A DNA stretch of 64,000 nucleotides from Rhodobacter sp. (GCA_020637515.1 JACKKG010000001.1:434001-498000); one strand, 5' to 3'. Shown: positions 1-8,659, numbered from the stretch's first letter. A program made the numbers and translations. Notes: generated from the sequence alone by a model not told the origin.

Positions 1-198
1 GTGGGTGTGGACGTCATCGGCGCGCTGATCGTGGATGCGCAGGGCCAGGCGCGCTATGGTCTATCCAGCATCTCGTTGTCCGGTCAGATGGACGCCGACG
101 CCCGCCGGGCAATCGGTCAGGACCTGGCCCGCACCGGCCGCCGCATCGGCCATTCGCTTTTCGCCGCGCCGGATGGCGCGCCCCCCGTTCCGACCTGA
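1..198 (+). CDS. IclR-family transcriptional regulator, C-terminal fragment
   Basis: Only the last 65 codons are inside the window; the start lies to the left. The fragment resembles the end of the effector-binding domain of IclR regulators: a beta strand with a small-residue core (VIGALIVDAQGQ), the segment SSISLSGQM, then the closing helix DARRAIGQDLARTGRRIG. The stop is 12 bases before the beta-oxidation operon start at 211 on the same strand, so it probably belongs to that operon and may control it. Family assignment rests on this short C-terminal pattern only. Confidence 0.6.
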   Translation: MGVDVIGALIVDAQGQARYGLSSISLSGQMDADARRAIGQDLARTGRRIGHSLFAAPDGAPPVPT

Positions 199-210
199 GA
201 GGAGTCCGCC

Positions 211-2295
211 ATGGAAGGTCCCGTCCGCTACGAAACCCACGGTGACATCGCCGTGTTCCGCATCGACAACCCGCCGGTGAACGCGACCAGTCTGGCCGTG
301 CGGCAGGGGCTGGTGGATGCCGCCAACCGCTTTGCCTCCTCGCCCGAGAAGGTCGCCGTTCTGGTGGCCGAGGGGCGGACCTTCATCGCCGGCGCCGACA
401 TCACCGAATTCGGCAAGACCCCGCTGGAGCCCCACTTGCCCGACGCGATCCAGGTCATTGAATCGCTGGACAAACCGGTGGTCTGCGTGATCCACGGCAC
501 CGCGCTGGGCGGCGGGTTCGAGGTGGCGCTGGGCTGCCACTATCGCGTCATGCTGAAGGGCGCCCGCGTCGGCCTGCCCGAGGTGAACCTTGGCCTGATC
601 CCTGGCGCCGGCGGCACGCAGCGCCTGCCGCGCCTGGTGGGCGTGGTGGCGGCCGCGGACATCTTCACCTCGGCCCGGCAGGTCAGCGCCGAGGACTGCC
701 TGGCGCTGGGCATCGCCGACGCGCTGTCCACCGCCGAACCGTTCGAGGCCGGCATGGATTTCGCCCGCAAGATTCTGGCCGAGGGGCTGCCCGTGCGCCG
801 CGTCAGCGAACTGCCCGTGCCGCCCACCGACGCCGACGCCCTGGCCGCCCTGAAAAAGAAGGTCGCGCGCGCCAATCCCGGCCACGTCTGCCATCTGAAG
901 GGCATCGAGGTCGCCGAACAGGGCACCAGGCTGCCCTTTGCCCAGGGGCGCGCGCTGGAACGCGAAGCGTTCTGGGAGCTCATGCAAACGCCCCAGCGCG
1001 CGGCGATGATCCACGCCTTCTTTGCCGAGCGCAAGGTCGCCAACCTGCCCGAGATCAAGGGCGTCCAGCCGCGCAACCTGGCGCATGTCGGCGTCATCGG
1101 CGGCGGCACCATGGGCGGCGGAATCGCGGTCGCGTGCCTGCTGAACGGCCTCAAGGTCACGCTGATCGAACGCGATGCCGAGGCCGTCGAACGGGCCCAT
1201 ACGGGCATCGCCCGCACCCTGGCCGACAGCGTCAAGCGCGGCAAACTGGGCGCCGCCGCCCGCGACGGGCTGCTGGCCGAGAAACTGGTCACGACCGACG
1301 ATTACGCGGCCCTCGCCACCGCCGATCTCATCATCGAGGCGGTGTTCGAATCGATGGACGTGAAAAAGGACGTGTTCGGCAAGCTGGACGACATCGCCAA
1401 GCCCGGCGCGATCCTGGCGACGAACACCAGCTATCTCGACGTGAACGAGATCGCCGCCATCACCCGGCGGCCGCAGGACGTGATCGGGCTGCATTTCTTC
1501 AGCCCCGCGCATGTGATGCGCCTGCTTGAGATCGTCGTCGCCGACAAGACCGCGCCCGACGTCACCGCCACCGGCTTTGCGCTGGCCAAGACGCTGAAAA
1601 AGGTTCCGGTGCGCGCCGGGGTATGCGACGGGTTCATCGGCAACCGCATCCTGAAGCACTATCGCACGGCCGCCGACATCATGGTCCTGGAAGGGGCGTC
1701 GCCGTTCCAGGTGGACCGCGCGCTCGAAGCGTTCGGCTTTGCCATGGGCCCTTATGCGGTTGCCGATCTGGCCGGGATCGACATCGGCTATCTGACCCGC
1801 AAACGGCTGGCCGCCACCCGCCACCCGCGCGAGCGGTTCGGCGAATGGGGCGATGTGCTCTACGAGATGGGGCGCCTGGGCCGCAAATCGGGGCGCGGGC
1901 ATTACATCTATGACGAACAATCGCCCAAGGGCCGCCCCGACCCCGAGGTCGAGGAGATCATCGCAAAGGAACGCAAGGCCAAGAGCATCACCCCGCGCGA
2001 TTTCACCGACGCCGAGATCGTCGAACGCTACATGGCGGCGATGATCAACGAAGGCGCCCGGGTGGTCGGCGAGGGGGTCGCGCTGCGGCCGCTGGATGTC
2101 GATGTGACCAAGCTGTTCGGCTACGGCTTTCCGCGCTTTCGCGGCGGGCCGATGCACTACGCGGACCAGATCGGCCTGGACACGGTCCTGGCCACCGTCG
2201 AGGCCGCCGCGAAAGAGGATGACTTCTTCTGGCAGCCCGCACCCTTGCTGAAACAGCTTGTGGCCGAGGGCCGCACCTTCGCCAGCCTGAACTGA
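211..2295 (+). CDS. Bifunctional enoyl-CoA hydratase / 3-hydroxyacyl-CoA dehydrogenase (FadB/FadJ type)
   Basis: A 694-residue multifunctional beta-oxidation enzyme. Residues about 1-190 are a crotonase domain, with the oxyanion-hole region AEGRTFIAGADITEFG and the second signature HGTALGGGFEVALGCHYRV. From about residue 295 an NAD-binding Rossmann fold begins (VGVIGGGTMGGGIA), followed by the dehydrogenase C-terminal domains (GFIGNRIL; FRGGPMHYAD). It hydrates enoyl-CoA and oxidises the 3-hydroxyacyl-CoA. It is first in a tight operon with thiolase, two acyl-CoA dehydrogenases and a thioesterase. The order resembles the pim dicarboxylate operon of Rhodopseudomonas as I recall it, so the substrate may not be a plain fatty acid. 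Start supported by gagagg-type ribosome binding sequence just upstream. Confidence 0.93.
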   Translation: MEGPVRYETHGDIAVFRIDNPPVNATSLAVRQGLVDAANRFASSPEKVAVLVAEGRTFIAGADITEFGKTPLEPHLPDAIQVIESLDKPVVCVIHGTALGGGFEVALGCHYRVMLKGARVGLPEVNLGLIPGAGGTQRLPRLVGVVAAADIFTSARQVSAEDCLALGIADALSTAEPFEAGMDFARKILAEGLPVRRVSELPVPPTDADALAALKKKVARANPGHVCHLKGIEVAEQGTRLPFAQGRALEREAFWELMQTPQRAAMIHAFFAERKVANLPEIKGVQPRNLAHVGVIGGGTMGGGIAVACLLNGLKVTLIERDAEAVERAHTGIARTLADSVKRGKLGAAARDGLLAEKLVTTDDYAALATADLIIEAVFESMDVKKDVFGKLDDIAKPGAILATNTSYLDVNEIAAITRRPQDVIGLHFFSPAHVMRLLEIVVADKTAPDVTATGFALAKTLKKVPVRAGVCDGFIGNRILKHYRTAADIMVLEGASPFQVDRALEAFGFAMGPYAVADLAGIDIGYLTRKRLAATRHPRERFGEWGDVLYEMGRLGRKSGRGHYIYDEQSPKGRPDPEVEEIIAKERKAKSITPRDFTDAEIVERYMAAMINEGARVVGEGVALRPLDVDVTKLFGYGFPRFRGGPMHYADQIGLDTVLATVEAAAKEDDFFWQPAPLLKQLVAEGRTFASLN

Positions 2296-2310
2296 CACCT
2301 GAGGGACACC

Positions 2311-3486
2311 ATGAAAGACGCCGTCATCGTTTCGACCGCGCGCACCGCCATCGGCAAGGCCTATCGCGGCGCGTTCAACAAGACGCATGGCGTGACCATC
2401 GCCGGTCACGCCGCCAGCCATGCGGTCCGCCGCGCCGGGATCGACCCCGCGCTGATCGAGGATTCGATCTGGGGCTGCGCCCTGCCTGAGAATGCCACAG
2501 GCGGCAACGCCGGGCGTCAGGTGGCGATCCGCGCGGGCCTGCCGGTCAGCGTGGCGGGCACCACGGTGAACCGGTTCTGCGCCTCGGGGTTGCAGGCGAT
2601 CGCCCAGGGCGCGCACATGATCCAGGCCGAGGGGGCGCGCGCCATCCTGGCCGGCGGGGTCGAAAGCATCAGCCTGAACCAGCCCAGCCCGCGCGTGGCG
2701 CCCGAACCCTGGATCGTCGAACACAAGCCCGCGCTCTATCTGCCGATGATCGACACCGCCGATATCGTCGCGCAACGCTATGGCGTCAGCCGCGAGGCGC
2801 AGGACGCTTATGCGCTGCGCTCGCAACAGCGGATCGCCGCAGCGCAGGCCGGGGGCCTGTTCGCGGACGAAATCGTGCCCATCGACGTGCTGATGGGCGT
2901 CCAGGACAAGGCGACCGGCGCGATCAGCGACAAGGCGGTCACCCTGTCGCAGGACGAATGCAACCGCCCCGGCACCACGCTCGAAGGGTTGCAATCGCTG
3001 GCCCCGGTGCGCGGCGAGGGGAATTTCGTCACCGCCGGCAACGCCAGCCAACTGTCGGACGGCGCCGCCGCGCTGGTGCTGATGGAGGCCGGTGAAGCCG
3101 CGCGCGCCGGGCTCGAGCCGCTGGGTGCCTTCCGCGGTTATGCCGTCGCCGGGTGCGAGCCTGACGAAATGGGTATCGGCCCGGTGTTCGCCATCCCGCG
3201 CCTTCTGGAACGCCACGGCCTGAAGATCGACGACATCGACCTGTGGGAACTGAACGAGGCCTTTGCCAGCCAGTGCCTCTATTGCCGCGACCGACTGGGC
3301 ATCGACCCCGAGAAATACAACGTCAACGGTGGCTCGATCGCCATCGGCCACCCCTATGGCATGTCCGGCGCCCGCATGACCGGCCATATCCTGCTCGAGG
3401 GCCAACGGCGCGGCGCGAAATGGGGCGTCGTGACGATGTGTATCGGCGGCGGCGCGGGTGCCGCCGGATTGTTTGAAATCTTCTGA
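2311..3486 (+). CDS. Acetyl-CoA acyltransferase (thiolase)
   Basis: A 391-residue thiolase catalysing the last, thiolytic step of beta-oxidation. Visible motifs are the active-site cysteine segment NRFCASGLQAI (about residues 86-96), NEAFASQ, the histidine motif NVNGGSIAIGHPYGMSGAR, and the C-terminal cysteine region TMCIGGGAGAAGLFE. Length matches the family. It lies 15 bases after the hydratase/dehydrogenase and 12 bases before an acyl-CoA dehydrogenase, which fits a degradative rather than a biosynthetic role. Start follows a GAGGGACACC leader. Confidence 0.95.
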   Translation: MKDAVIVSTARTAIGKAYRGAFNKTHGVTIAGHAASHAVRRAGIDPALIEDSIWGCALPENATGGNAGRQVAIRAGLPVSVAGTTVNRFCASGLQAIAQGAHMIQAEGARAILAGGVESISLNQPSPRVAPEPWIVEHKPALYLPMIDTADIVAQRYGVSREAQDAYALRSQQRIAAAQAGGLFADEIVPIDVLMGVQDKATGAISDKAVTLSQDECNRPGTTLEGLQSLAPVRGEGNFVTAGNASQLSDGAAALVLMEAGEAARAGLEPLGAFRGYAVAGCEPDEMGIGPVFAIPRLLERHGLKIDDIDLWELNEAFASQCLYCRDRLGIDPEKYNVNGGSIAIGHPYGMSGARMTGHILLEGQRRGAKWGVVTMCIGGGAGAAGLFEIF

Positions 3487-3498
3487 CCGGAGGACGCG

Positions 3499-4692
3499 AT
3501 GGACCTGACTTTTTCCGCTGACGAAATCGCCTTTCGCGACGAGGTTCGCGCCTTCATGCGCGATCGCCTCCCGCCCGAAATCGCGGCCAAGGTCGCCGCC
3601 GGCACGGCGCTGAGCAAGGCCGACTATGACACCTGGCACAGCCTGCTGAACGAAAAGGGCTGGCTGGCCGGGGCCTGGCCGCGGAAATTCGGCGGGCAGG
3701 AGTGGTCGGCCGTGCAAAAGCACATCTTCGAGGAAGAAAGCGCCGCCGCCCACGCCCCCCGTGTCGTGCCGTTCGGCGTGGCGATGCTGGGCCCGGTGCT
3801 GCAAGCTTTCGGCTCAAGGGAACAACAGGACCATTACCTGCCGCGCATCCTCTCGGGCGAGGATTGGTGGTGCCAGGGCTATTCCGAACCCGGCGCGGGC
3901 TCGGATCTGGCCAGTCTGAAGACCCGTGCGGTGCGCGAGGGCGACCATTACGTCGTCAACGGGCAAAAGACCTGGACCACGCTGGGCCAGTATGCCGACA
4001 AGATCTTCTGCCTGGTGCGAACCTCGACCAGCGGCAAACCGCAAGAAGGCATCAGCTTTCTGCTGATCGACATGAACACCCCCGGAATCGAGGTGCGCCC
4101 GATCATCCTGATCGACGGCGTGCACGAGGTGAACGAGGTCTGGTTCACCGATGTGAAGGTCCCGGTCGAAAATCTGGTGGGCGAGGAAAACAAGGGCTGG
4201 ACCTATGCCAAGTATCTGCTGACCCATGAACGCACCGGCATCGCCGGGGTCGGCTATGCGCAAGCCGGTCTCGACCAGCTCAAGCGGATCGCGCGGACGG
4301 AACTGCAAAACGGCCGCCCGCTGATCGAGAACCCGCTGTTCGCCGCCCGGCTGGCGCGGATCGAAATCGAGTTGATGGCGATGGCCACGCTGAACCTGCG
4401 CACCGTCGCAGGGGCGGATGCCGGCGCCGCCCCGGGCGCCGAAAGCTCGATGCTGAAGGTCAAGGGCACCGTGATCCGCCAGGCAATCAACGCGCTGGCC
4501 CTGCGCGCCATCGGCCCGTGGGCCATGCCCTTTGTGGCCGAGGGGCTGGAGGAATCGAACCTCTATCACCCGGGCCCCGACTATGCGGCCAAGGCGTCGA
4601 ACGTGTATCTCAACAACCGCAAGATCTCGATCTATGGCGGCTCGAACGAGGTGCAGCGCGGCATCATCACCAAGGCAATCCTCGGTCTGTAA
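3499..4692 (+). CDS. Acyl-CoA dehydrogenase, large subunit-like
   Basis: A 397-residue flavin-dependent acyl-CoA dehydrogenase. The sequence shows the N-terminal helical domain, the FAD/substrate middle domain (QGYSEPGAGSDLASLKTRA, then GQKTWTT) and the C-terminal signature ISIYGGSNEVQRGIITKAILG. Electrons would pass to ETF. It lies directly before a second, shorter acyl-CoA dehydrogenase (4705-5718). A long plus short pair is typical of heteromeric enzymes such as PimC/PimD and steroid-side-chain dehydrogenases, so I infer that the two form one complex. The exact substrate cannot be read from sequence. Confidence 0.93.
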   Translation: MDLTFSADEIAFRDEVRAFMRDRLPPEIAAKVAAGTALSKADYDTWHSLLNEKGWLAGAWPRKFGGQEWSAVQKHIFEEESAAAHAPRVVPFGVAMLGPVLQAFGSREQQDHYLPRILSGEDWWCQGYSEPGAGSDLASLKTRAVREGDHYVVNGQKTWTTLGQYADKIFCLVRTSTSGKPQEGISFLLIDMNTPGIEVRPIILIDGVHEVNEVWFTDVKVPVENLVGEENKGWTYAKYLLTHERTGIAGVGYAQAGLDQLKRIARTELQNGRPLIENPLFAARLARIEIELMAMATLNLRTVAGADAGAAPGAESSMLKVKGTVIRQAINALALRAIGPWAMPFVAEGLEESNLYHPGPDYAAKASNVYLNNRKISIYGGSNEVQRGIITKAILGL

Positions 4693-4704
4693 GGGGCGAC
4701 GAAC

Positions 4705-5718
4705 ATGGACTTCAATCACACCGAAGAGCGCCGGATGCTGGCCGATTCGCTGCGTCGCACGCTGGAGCGCGGCGCGACCTGGGCGGATCTGGCGGACCTG
4801 GGCGTGCTGGGCGCACTGTTCACCGAGACCGAGGGCGGGTTCGGCGGGCATGGCTTTGACATCGCCGTGGTGTTCGAGGAACTGGGCCGGGCGGGATGCA
4901 CGCTTCCGGTGCTCGAATCGGGCCTCGCCGGGGGGCTTCTGGCCGACGCCGGACGCGCGGACCTGGTCGAGCGGATCGTCGCGGGCGACCTGAAAGCGAC
5001 CCTGGCCTATGCCGAGCCGGGGCTGCGCCATGACCTGGGACCGATCACCACCGCCGCCAACGGCGGGACGGTCAGCGGGCGCAAATCTTTCGTCACCCAC
5101 GCCGACGAGGCCGACTTGCTGGTCGTCACGGCGCTGGACGAGGGCATGGTCAAGCTGTTCGCGGTCGATCCAAAGGGGCCAGGCGTCACGCCGATGACCA
5201 CCCCGGCGCTGATGGGCGGAACGATCAGCGAGGTCACCCTGGACCGCGCTCCGGCCCAGGCGCTGGGCCCGGCCGACACGCTGGAAGCCCGGATTGCCGC
5301 CGCGACGCTGGCGGTCTGCGCCGATACGCTGGGGGTCATGGAAACGGTCAAGGCGATGACCCTCGACTATCTGCGCACGCGCAGGCAGTTCGGCGTGCCG
5401 ATCGGCAAGTTCCAGGCGCTGCAACACCGCATGGCCGATGTCGCGATCGAGATCGAGATGGCGCGATCGGCGGTCATCAACCTGGCCGGCAACCTGCACG
5501 ACGCCGCGCCGACCCGCGACCGCCACGTCTCGGCGGCCAAACACCTGATCGGACGAACGGCGCATCTGGTGGCCGAAGAGGCGATCCAGATGCACGGCGG
5601 TATCGCCATGACCGAGGAATACGCCCTCGCACCGCTGGCCCGCCGTCTCACCGCCGCCGACAGCCGGTTCGGCGACGAAGACTGGCACCTGGAGCGGTTC
5701 ATCCGTCTGAGCGCGTGA
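4705..5718 (+). CDS. Acyl-CoA dehydrogenase, small subunit-like
   Basis: A 337-residue acyl-CoA dehydrogenase homologue, shorter than its neighbour. The N-terminal domain is reduced (LGVLGALFTETEGGFGGHGFD) and the C-terminal helical domain is well conserved (YLRTRRQFGVPIGKFQALQHRMADV; EEAIQMHGGIAMTEEYALA). It starts 12 bases after the large-subunit-like gene and its stop overlaps the next start by four bases (GTGA). This organisation supports a heteromeric dehydrogenase. Whether this subunit is itself active is uncertain. Confidence 0.9.
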   Translation: MDFNHTEERRMLADSLRRTLERGATWADLADLGVLGALFTETEGGFGGHGFDIAVVFEELGRAGCTLPVLESGLAGGLLADAGRADLVERIVAGDLKATLAYAEPGLRHDLGPITTAANGGTVSGRKSFVTHADEADLLVVTALDEGMVKLFAVDPKGPGVTPMTTPALMGGTISEVTLDRAPAQALGPADTLEARIAAATLAVCADTLGVMETVKAMTLDYLRTRRQFGVPIGKFQALQHRMADVAIEIEMARSAVINLAGNLHDAAPTRDRHVSAAKHLIGRTAHLVAEEAIQMHGGIAMTEEYALAPLARRLTAADSRFGDEDWHLERFIRLSA

Positions 5719-6116
5719 GCGCGGGTGTCTGGCACGGCGCGACCGGAACCGCCAGGCTTCTGGGCATGCAGATCGACCGCGACCGCCCCGACGGATCAGC
5801 CGCCGTGTCGATGGCGGTGACCGAGGACCATACCAACCGGCATGGCAACATGCACGGCGGCCTGATCGCCACCGTGCTGGACACCGCGATGGGGGCGACC
5901 GCCAGCCTGGTGAAAGGGGATCGCGGAGAGATCCCCTTCTCCACCATCTCGTTGACGGTGAATTACCTGGCCCCCATGCCGCTGGGCACCATCACGGCAA
6001 CCGCCCGCGTTCTGGGTGGCGGCTACAAGACGGTGTTCATCGAAGGCGAAGCCCGGTCAGGGGACGGCACGCTGGTCGCGCAGGCCACCGGCACCTTCAA
6101 GCGTGCGCCGATGTGA
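5715..6116 (+). CDS. PaaI-family hotdog thioesterase
   Basis: A 133-residue single hotdog-fold protein. The diagnostic stretch is HGNMHGGLIATVLDTAMGATA (written here as its parts HGNMHGG and TVLDTAMG), with the Asp/Glu-bearing helix of PaaI/YdiI-type acyl-CoA thioesterases, followed by the beta strands ISLTVNYLAPM and GTFKRAPM. It probably hydrolyses acyl-CoA intermediates and frees CoA when the preceding beta-oxidation operon stalls. The GTG start overlaps the previous stop as GTGA, implying translational coupling. Nine bases after its stop a 151-base intergenic repeat begins. Confidence 0.85.
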   Translation: MSAGVWHGATGTARLLGMQIDRDRPDGSAAVSMAVTEDHTNRHGNMHGGLIATVLDTAMGATASLVKGDRGEIPFSTISLTVNYLAPMPLGTITATARVLGGGYKTVFIEGEARSGDGTLVAQATGTFKRAPM

Positions 6117-6124
6117 CCGGGGCC

Positions 6125-6275
6125 GGGCGGGGGTTTCGCCCTCGGCCGGCAGCCTTCCAGGCCGCAGCCCTCGGGCGACCGGGCGCGGCGCTGACGCGCC
6201 GCGCGCAGGGGGCTTTGCGCCCCCTCTGGGCTGCGCCCATTCACCCCCGCAGGATATTTGGGGCACAAAGAAGGG
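6125..6275 (-). repeat. 3' GC-hairpin element, long copy A
   Basis: Directly after the thioesterase stop. Read along that gene's transcript, it consists of GC-rich hairpins and ends with the box GGATATTTGGGGCACAAAGA. On the opposite strand it is, over 151 bases, nearly identical to the copy at 40157-40307, with one difference noticed, and is related to 29754-29907. It contains self-complementary parts such as AGGGGGCGCAAAGCCCCCT. It probably forms a 3' end, terminator or RNA-stability structure; this is inferred from its position. Confidence 0.75.
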
Positions 6276-6332
6276 GGCGCCTGCGCGAGCGGGGGGGGGT
6301 AACTGGGCTATCATGGTTAACGGTCCGTTAAG

Positions 6333-6382
6333 CCCCTTCTTTGTGCCTGAAATATCCCGGGGGTCCGGGGGCTGGCCCCCGG
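6333..6382 (+). repeat. 3' hairpin plus box, short copy D
   Basis: Lies 3' of the Lrp-type gene that ends at 6408 on the minus strand. Read on that strand there is a hairpin (arms 6365-6372 and 6375-6382, loop of two) followed by GGATATTTCAGGCACAAAG. It faces copy A across a short spacer, so the two convergent genes each carry their own copy. Confidence 0.7.
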
Positions 6383-6407
6383 CGCTGGCAGCACGCCGTC
6401 GGCCGGG

Positions 6408-6863
6408 TCAGAGCGGCCCGGGGCGCCGTTCCTCGCTGAGCAGCACATTGGCATCGACGGCGCCGATCCCGGGCAGGGTCATGATTCGCCGACGCAGAAC
6501 ACGTTCGAAATCCGCGAGGTCGCGGGCCACCACCCGCAGGCGGTAATCGTAGAGGCCCAGCACGTGCTGGACGGTCTGCACCTCGGGGATGGCCGAAACG
6601 GCGCGCTCGAAATCCTCGAGCGACACGCGCCCCTTGGCGGCCAGGGACACCCCCAGGAACACCGTCACCCCGAATCCCAGCGCGGCCTGGTCCAGCACCA
6701 GCCGGCGGCCGGCCAGCACGCCGGACTCGGTCAGGCGACGGATGCGGCGCCAGGTCGCGGGTTGGCTGAGGCCCAGTTGCCGCCCCAGAGCGCCGGCGCT
6801 GAGGGTCGCATCGCGGGCGAGGGCGCGCAGGATGGCGCGGTCGGTTTCGTCGATTTCCAACAT
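6408..6863 (-). CDS. Lrp/AsnC-family transcriptional regulator
   Basis: A 151-residue regulator. It has an N-terminal winged helix-turn-helix (DETDRAILRALARDATLSAG, then GLSQPATWRRIRRLTESGVL) and a C-terminal ligand-binding RAM domain (VTVFLGVSLAAKG; VQTVQHVLGLYDYRLRVVARD; LPGIGAVDANVLLSE). Such proteins form octamers and sense amino acids. It follows a second Lrp/AsnC gene by 18 bases on the same strand, and both are divergent from ilvC. Control of branched-chain amino acid synthesis is therefore likely, but inferred. ATG start at the family's usual length. Confidence 0.93.
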   Translation of the reverse strand: MLEIDETDRAILRALARDATLSAGALGRQLGLSQPATWRRIRRLTESGVLAGRRLVLDQAALGFGVTVFLGVSLAAKGRVSLEDFERAVSAIPEVQTVQHVLGLYDYRLRVVARDLADFERVLRRRIMTLPGIGAVDANVLLSEERRPGPL

Positions 6864-6881
6864 GGCGGGCTGTCCCCGGGA

Positions 6882-7340
6882 TTACAGCGGCAGGGCTTCG
6901 CCGCGCTTGATTTCGGCGATATGCATCAGAGCCTCGAGGTCGGCGATATGCGGCAGGGTCAGGATCCGGCTGCGATAGACCTGCTGATAATGCGCCATGT
7001 CGCGCGCGATGACGTTGAGCCGCACATCCACGCGTCCCAGGAAGGTCTGGATCTCGATCGCCTCGGGGACCTCGCGGGCGGCGGCGATGAATTCGTCGAA
7101 GGCGCGCGGGTTCGTCTTGTCGAGGGTGACACGCAGCGAGACCTCGACCTCCCAGCCCAGCTTTCGCCAGTCGATGACCGCTTGCTGACCCTTCAGGATG
7201 CCACGCGCCCGCAGCCGCTCGAGGCGGCGCGAGGCCGTGGCCTCGGTCATGGTGGCGCGACGGGCGAGTTCGGCGACCGGCTGCGCCGGATCGACCTGCA
7301 ACTGCCGCAAGAGCCGGCGGTCGGAATCGTCAACGGACAT
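6882..7340 (-). CDS. Lrp/AsnC-family transcriptional regulator (ilvC-adjacent)
   Basis: A 152-residue Lrp/AsnC regulator beginning MSVDDSDRRLLRQLQVD. The open frame extends 36 codons further upstream, but those codons cover the intergenic promoter region and the family's N-terminus matches the ATG at 7340. The helix-turn-helix is about residues 20-45 (ELARRATMTEATASRRLERLRARGIL) and the RAM domain fills the rest. The gene is transcribed away from ilvC with 131 bases between the starts. It may regulate itself, its paralogue and ilvC. Confidence 0.92.
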   Translation of the reverse strand: MSVDDSDRRLLRQLQVDPAQPVAELARRATMTEATASRRLERLRARGILKGQQAVIDWRKLGWEVEVSLRVTLDKTNPRAFDEFIAAAREVPEAIEIQTFLGRVDVRLNVIARDMAHYQQVYRSRILTLPHIADLEALMHIAEIKRGEALPL

Positions 7341-7471
7341 GATTTCACCGGTTTTTGCCACAATGGCGAATTGTTTCCGCCTCTGATTCGCAAAATATGT
7401 GGGAAATTGCAACGCATTTCGGGGCGAACGGCCTATGATGCGCGGCAATCAACACGAAAAGGAGCGCCCTC
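7341..7471. promoter_or_regulatory. Divergent Lrp / ilvC control region
   Basis: This 131-base gap is visibly less GC-rich than its surroundings. It contains a short dyad GCCACAATGGC (7357-7367) and a longer GCAA..TTGC dyad with arms at 7390-7393 and 7407-7410. Both are candidate Lrp-type sites. The ilvC ribosome binding site AAAAGGAG lies just before the start at 7472. No strong -35/-10 pair stands out. Confidence 0.45.
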
Positions 7472-8494
7472 ATGCGCGTGTATTACGATCGCGACTGCGA
7501 CATCAACCTGATCAAGGACAAGAAGGTCGCCATCCTGGGCTATGGCAGCCAGGGCCACGCCCACGCGCTGAACCTGCGCGATTCGGGGGCGAAGAACGTC
7601 GTCGTGGCGCTGCGCGAGGGGTCGGCCTCGGCCGCGAAATGCGAGAAAGAGGGCCTGACCGTGATGGGCATCGCCGAGGCCGCCGCCTGGTGCGATCTGA
7701 TCATGTTCACCATGCCCGACGAGTTGCAGGCCGCGACCTACAAGAAATACGTCCACGACAACCTGCGCGAGGGCGCCGCGATCGCCTTTGCGCACGGCCT
7801 GAACGTGCATTTCGGCCTGATCGAGCCGAAGCCCGGCGTCGATGTCATCATGATGGCGCCGAAGGGCCCCGGCCACACCGTGCGCGGCGAATACGTCAAG
7901 GGCGGCGGCGTGCCCTGCCTGGTTGCCGTGCATCAGGACGCGACCGGCCGTGCGATGGAACTGGGCCTGAGCTATTGCTCGGCCATCGGTGGCGGCCGTT
8001 CGGGCATCATCGAGACCAACTTCCGCCAGGAATGCGAAACCGACCTGTTCGGCGAGCAGGCGGTGCTGTGCGGCGGTCTGGTCGAACTGATCCGCATGGG
8101 CTTTGAAACCCTGGTCGAGGCCGGGTATGAGCCCGAGATGGCCTATTTCGAGTGCCTGCACGAGGTGAAGCTGATCGTGGACCTGATCTACGAAGGCGGC
8201 ATCGCGAACATGAACTATTCGATCTCGAACACGGCCGAGTATGGCGAATATGTCAGCGGCCCGCGGATCCTGCCCTACGACGAGACCAAGGCCCGCATGA
8301 AGGCGGTGCTGACGGACATCCAGACCGGCAAGTTCGTGCGCGACTTCATGCAGGAAAACGCGGTCGGCCAGCCGTTCTTCAAGGCGACCCGCCGTCTGAA
8401 CGACGAGCATCAGATCGAGCAGGTCGGCGCCAAGCTGCGCGCCATGATGCCCTGGATCGCCAAGGGCAAGATGGTGGACAAGTCGCGGAACTGA
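7472..8494 (+). CDS. ilvC: Ketol-acid reductoisomerase (NADP+)
   Basis: A 340-residue class I ketol-acid reductoisomerase, which converts acetolactate and acetohydroxybutyrate in valine, leucine and isoleucine synthesis. The NADPH-binding loop reads VAILGYGSQGHAHALNLRDS. The knotted C-terminal domain carries the metal-binding acidic residues (ETDLFGEQAVLCGG; FECLHEVKLIVDLIYEGG) and ends MVDKSRN. The length is normal. The start has a good ribosome binding site (AAAAGGAGCG). It is monocistronic, followed by a palindrome and a strong terminator. Regulation by the adjacent divergent Lrp-type gene is likely. Confidence 0.98.
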   Translation: MRVYYDRDCDINLIKDKKVAILGYGSQGHAHALNLRDSGAKNVVVALREGSASAAKCEKEGLTVMGIAEAAAWCDLIMFTMPDELQAATYKKYVHDNLREGAAIAFAHGLNVHFGLIEPKPGVDVIMMAPKGPGHTVRGEYVKGGGVPCLVAVHQDATGRAMELGLSYCSAIGGGRSGIIETNFRQECETDLFGEQAVLCGGLVELIRMGFETLVEAGYEPEMAYFECLHEVKLIVDLIYEGGIANMNYSISNTAEYGEYVSGPRILPYDETKARMKAVLTDIQTGKFVRDFMQENAVGQPFFKATRRLNDEHQIEQVGAKLRAMMPWIAKGKMVDKSRN

Positions 8495-8508
8495 TCCGGT
8501 TCGGACAT

Positions 8509-8535
8509 GGTGCGTGCGAGCACGCACCCTACCCC
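8509..8535. repeat. GGTGCGTG palindromic repeat, copy 1
   Basis: Sequence GGTGCGTGCGAGCACGCACC followed by CTACCCC. It is a near-perfect palindrome in the 3' region of ilvC. Two other copies with the same arms and the same flanking CCTAC occur at 14935-14958 and 36008-36035. Confidence 0.65.
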
Positions 8536-8550
8536 TTGCGGGTAGCAACG

Positions 8551-8581
8551 GGCGCGCAGCGGGGAGGCTGCGCGCCTTTTT
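8551..8581 (+). terminator. Rho-independent terminator of ilvC
   Basis: Perfect 10-bp stem: GGCGCGCAGC (8551-8560) pairs with GCTGCGCGCC (8567-8576) around a GGGGAG loop, followed by five T residues. Confidence 0.9.
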
Positions 8582-8659
8582 GCGCAGCCCGCGCACGCAG
8601 GTTTGACGCGGCGCCTGGCGCGGTGTCTGCTAGGATCGGCCCCAGCGCAGGAGGATGCC

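Noticed and set aside
61..3804. A 1,247-codon open frame on the minus strand
   Set aside because: It is antisense to three convincing beta-oxidation genes and its composition (Gly/Arg/Ala/His, no motif) is that of a GC-rich shadow frame.
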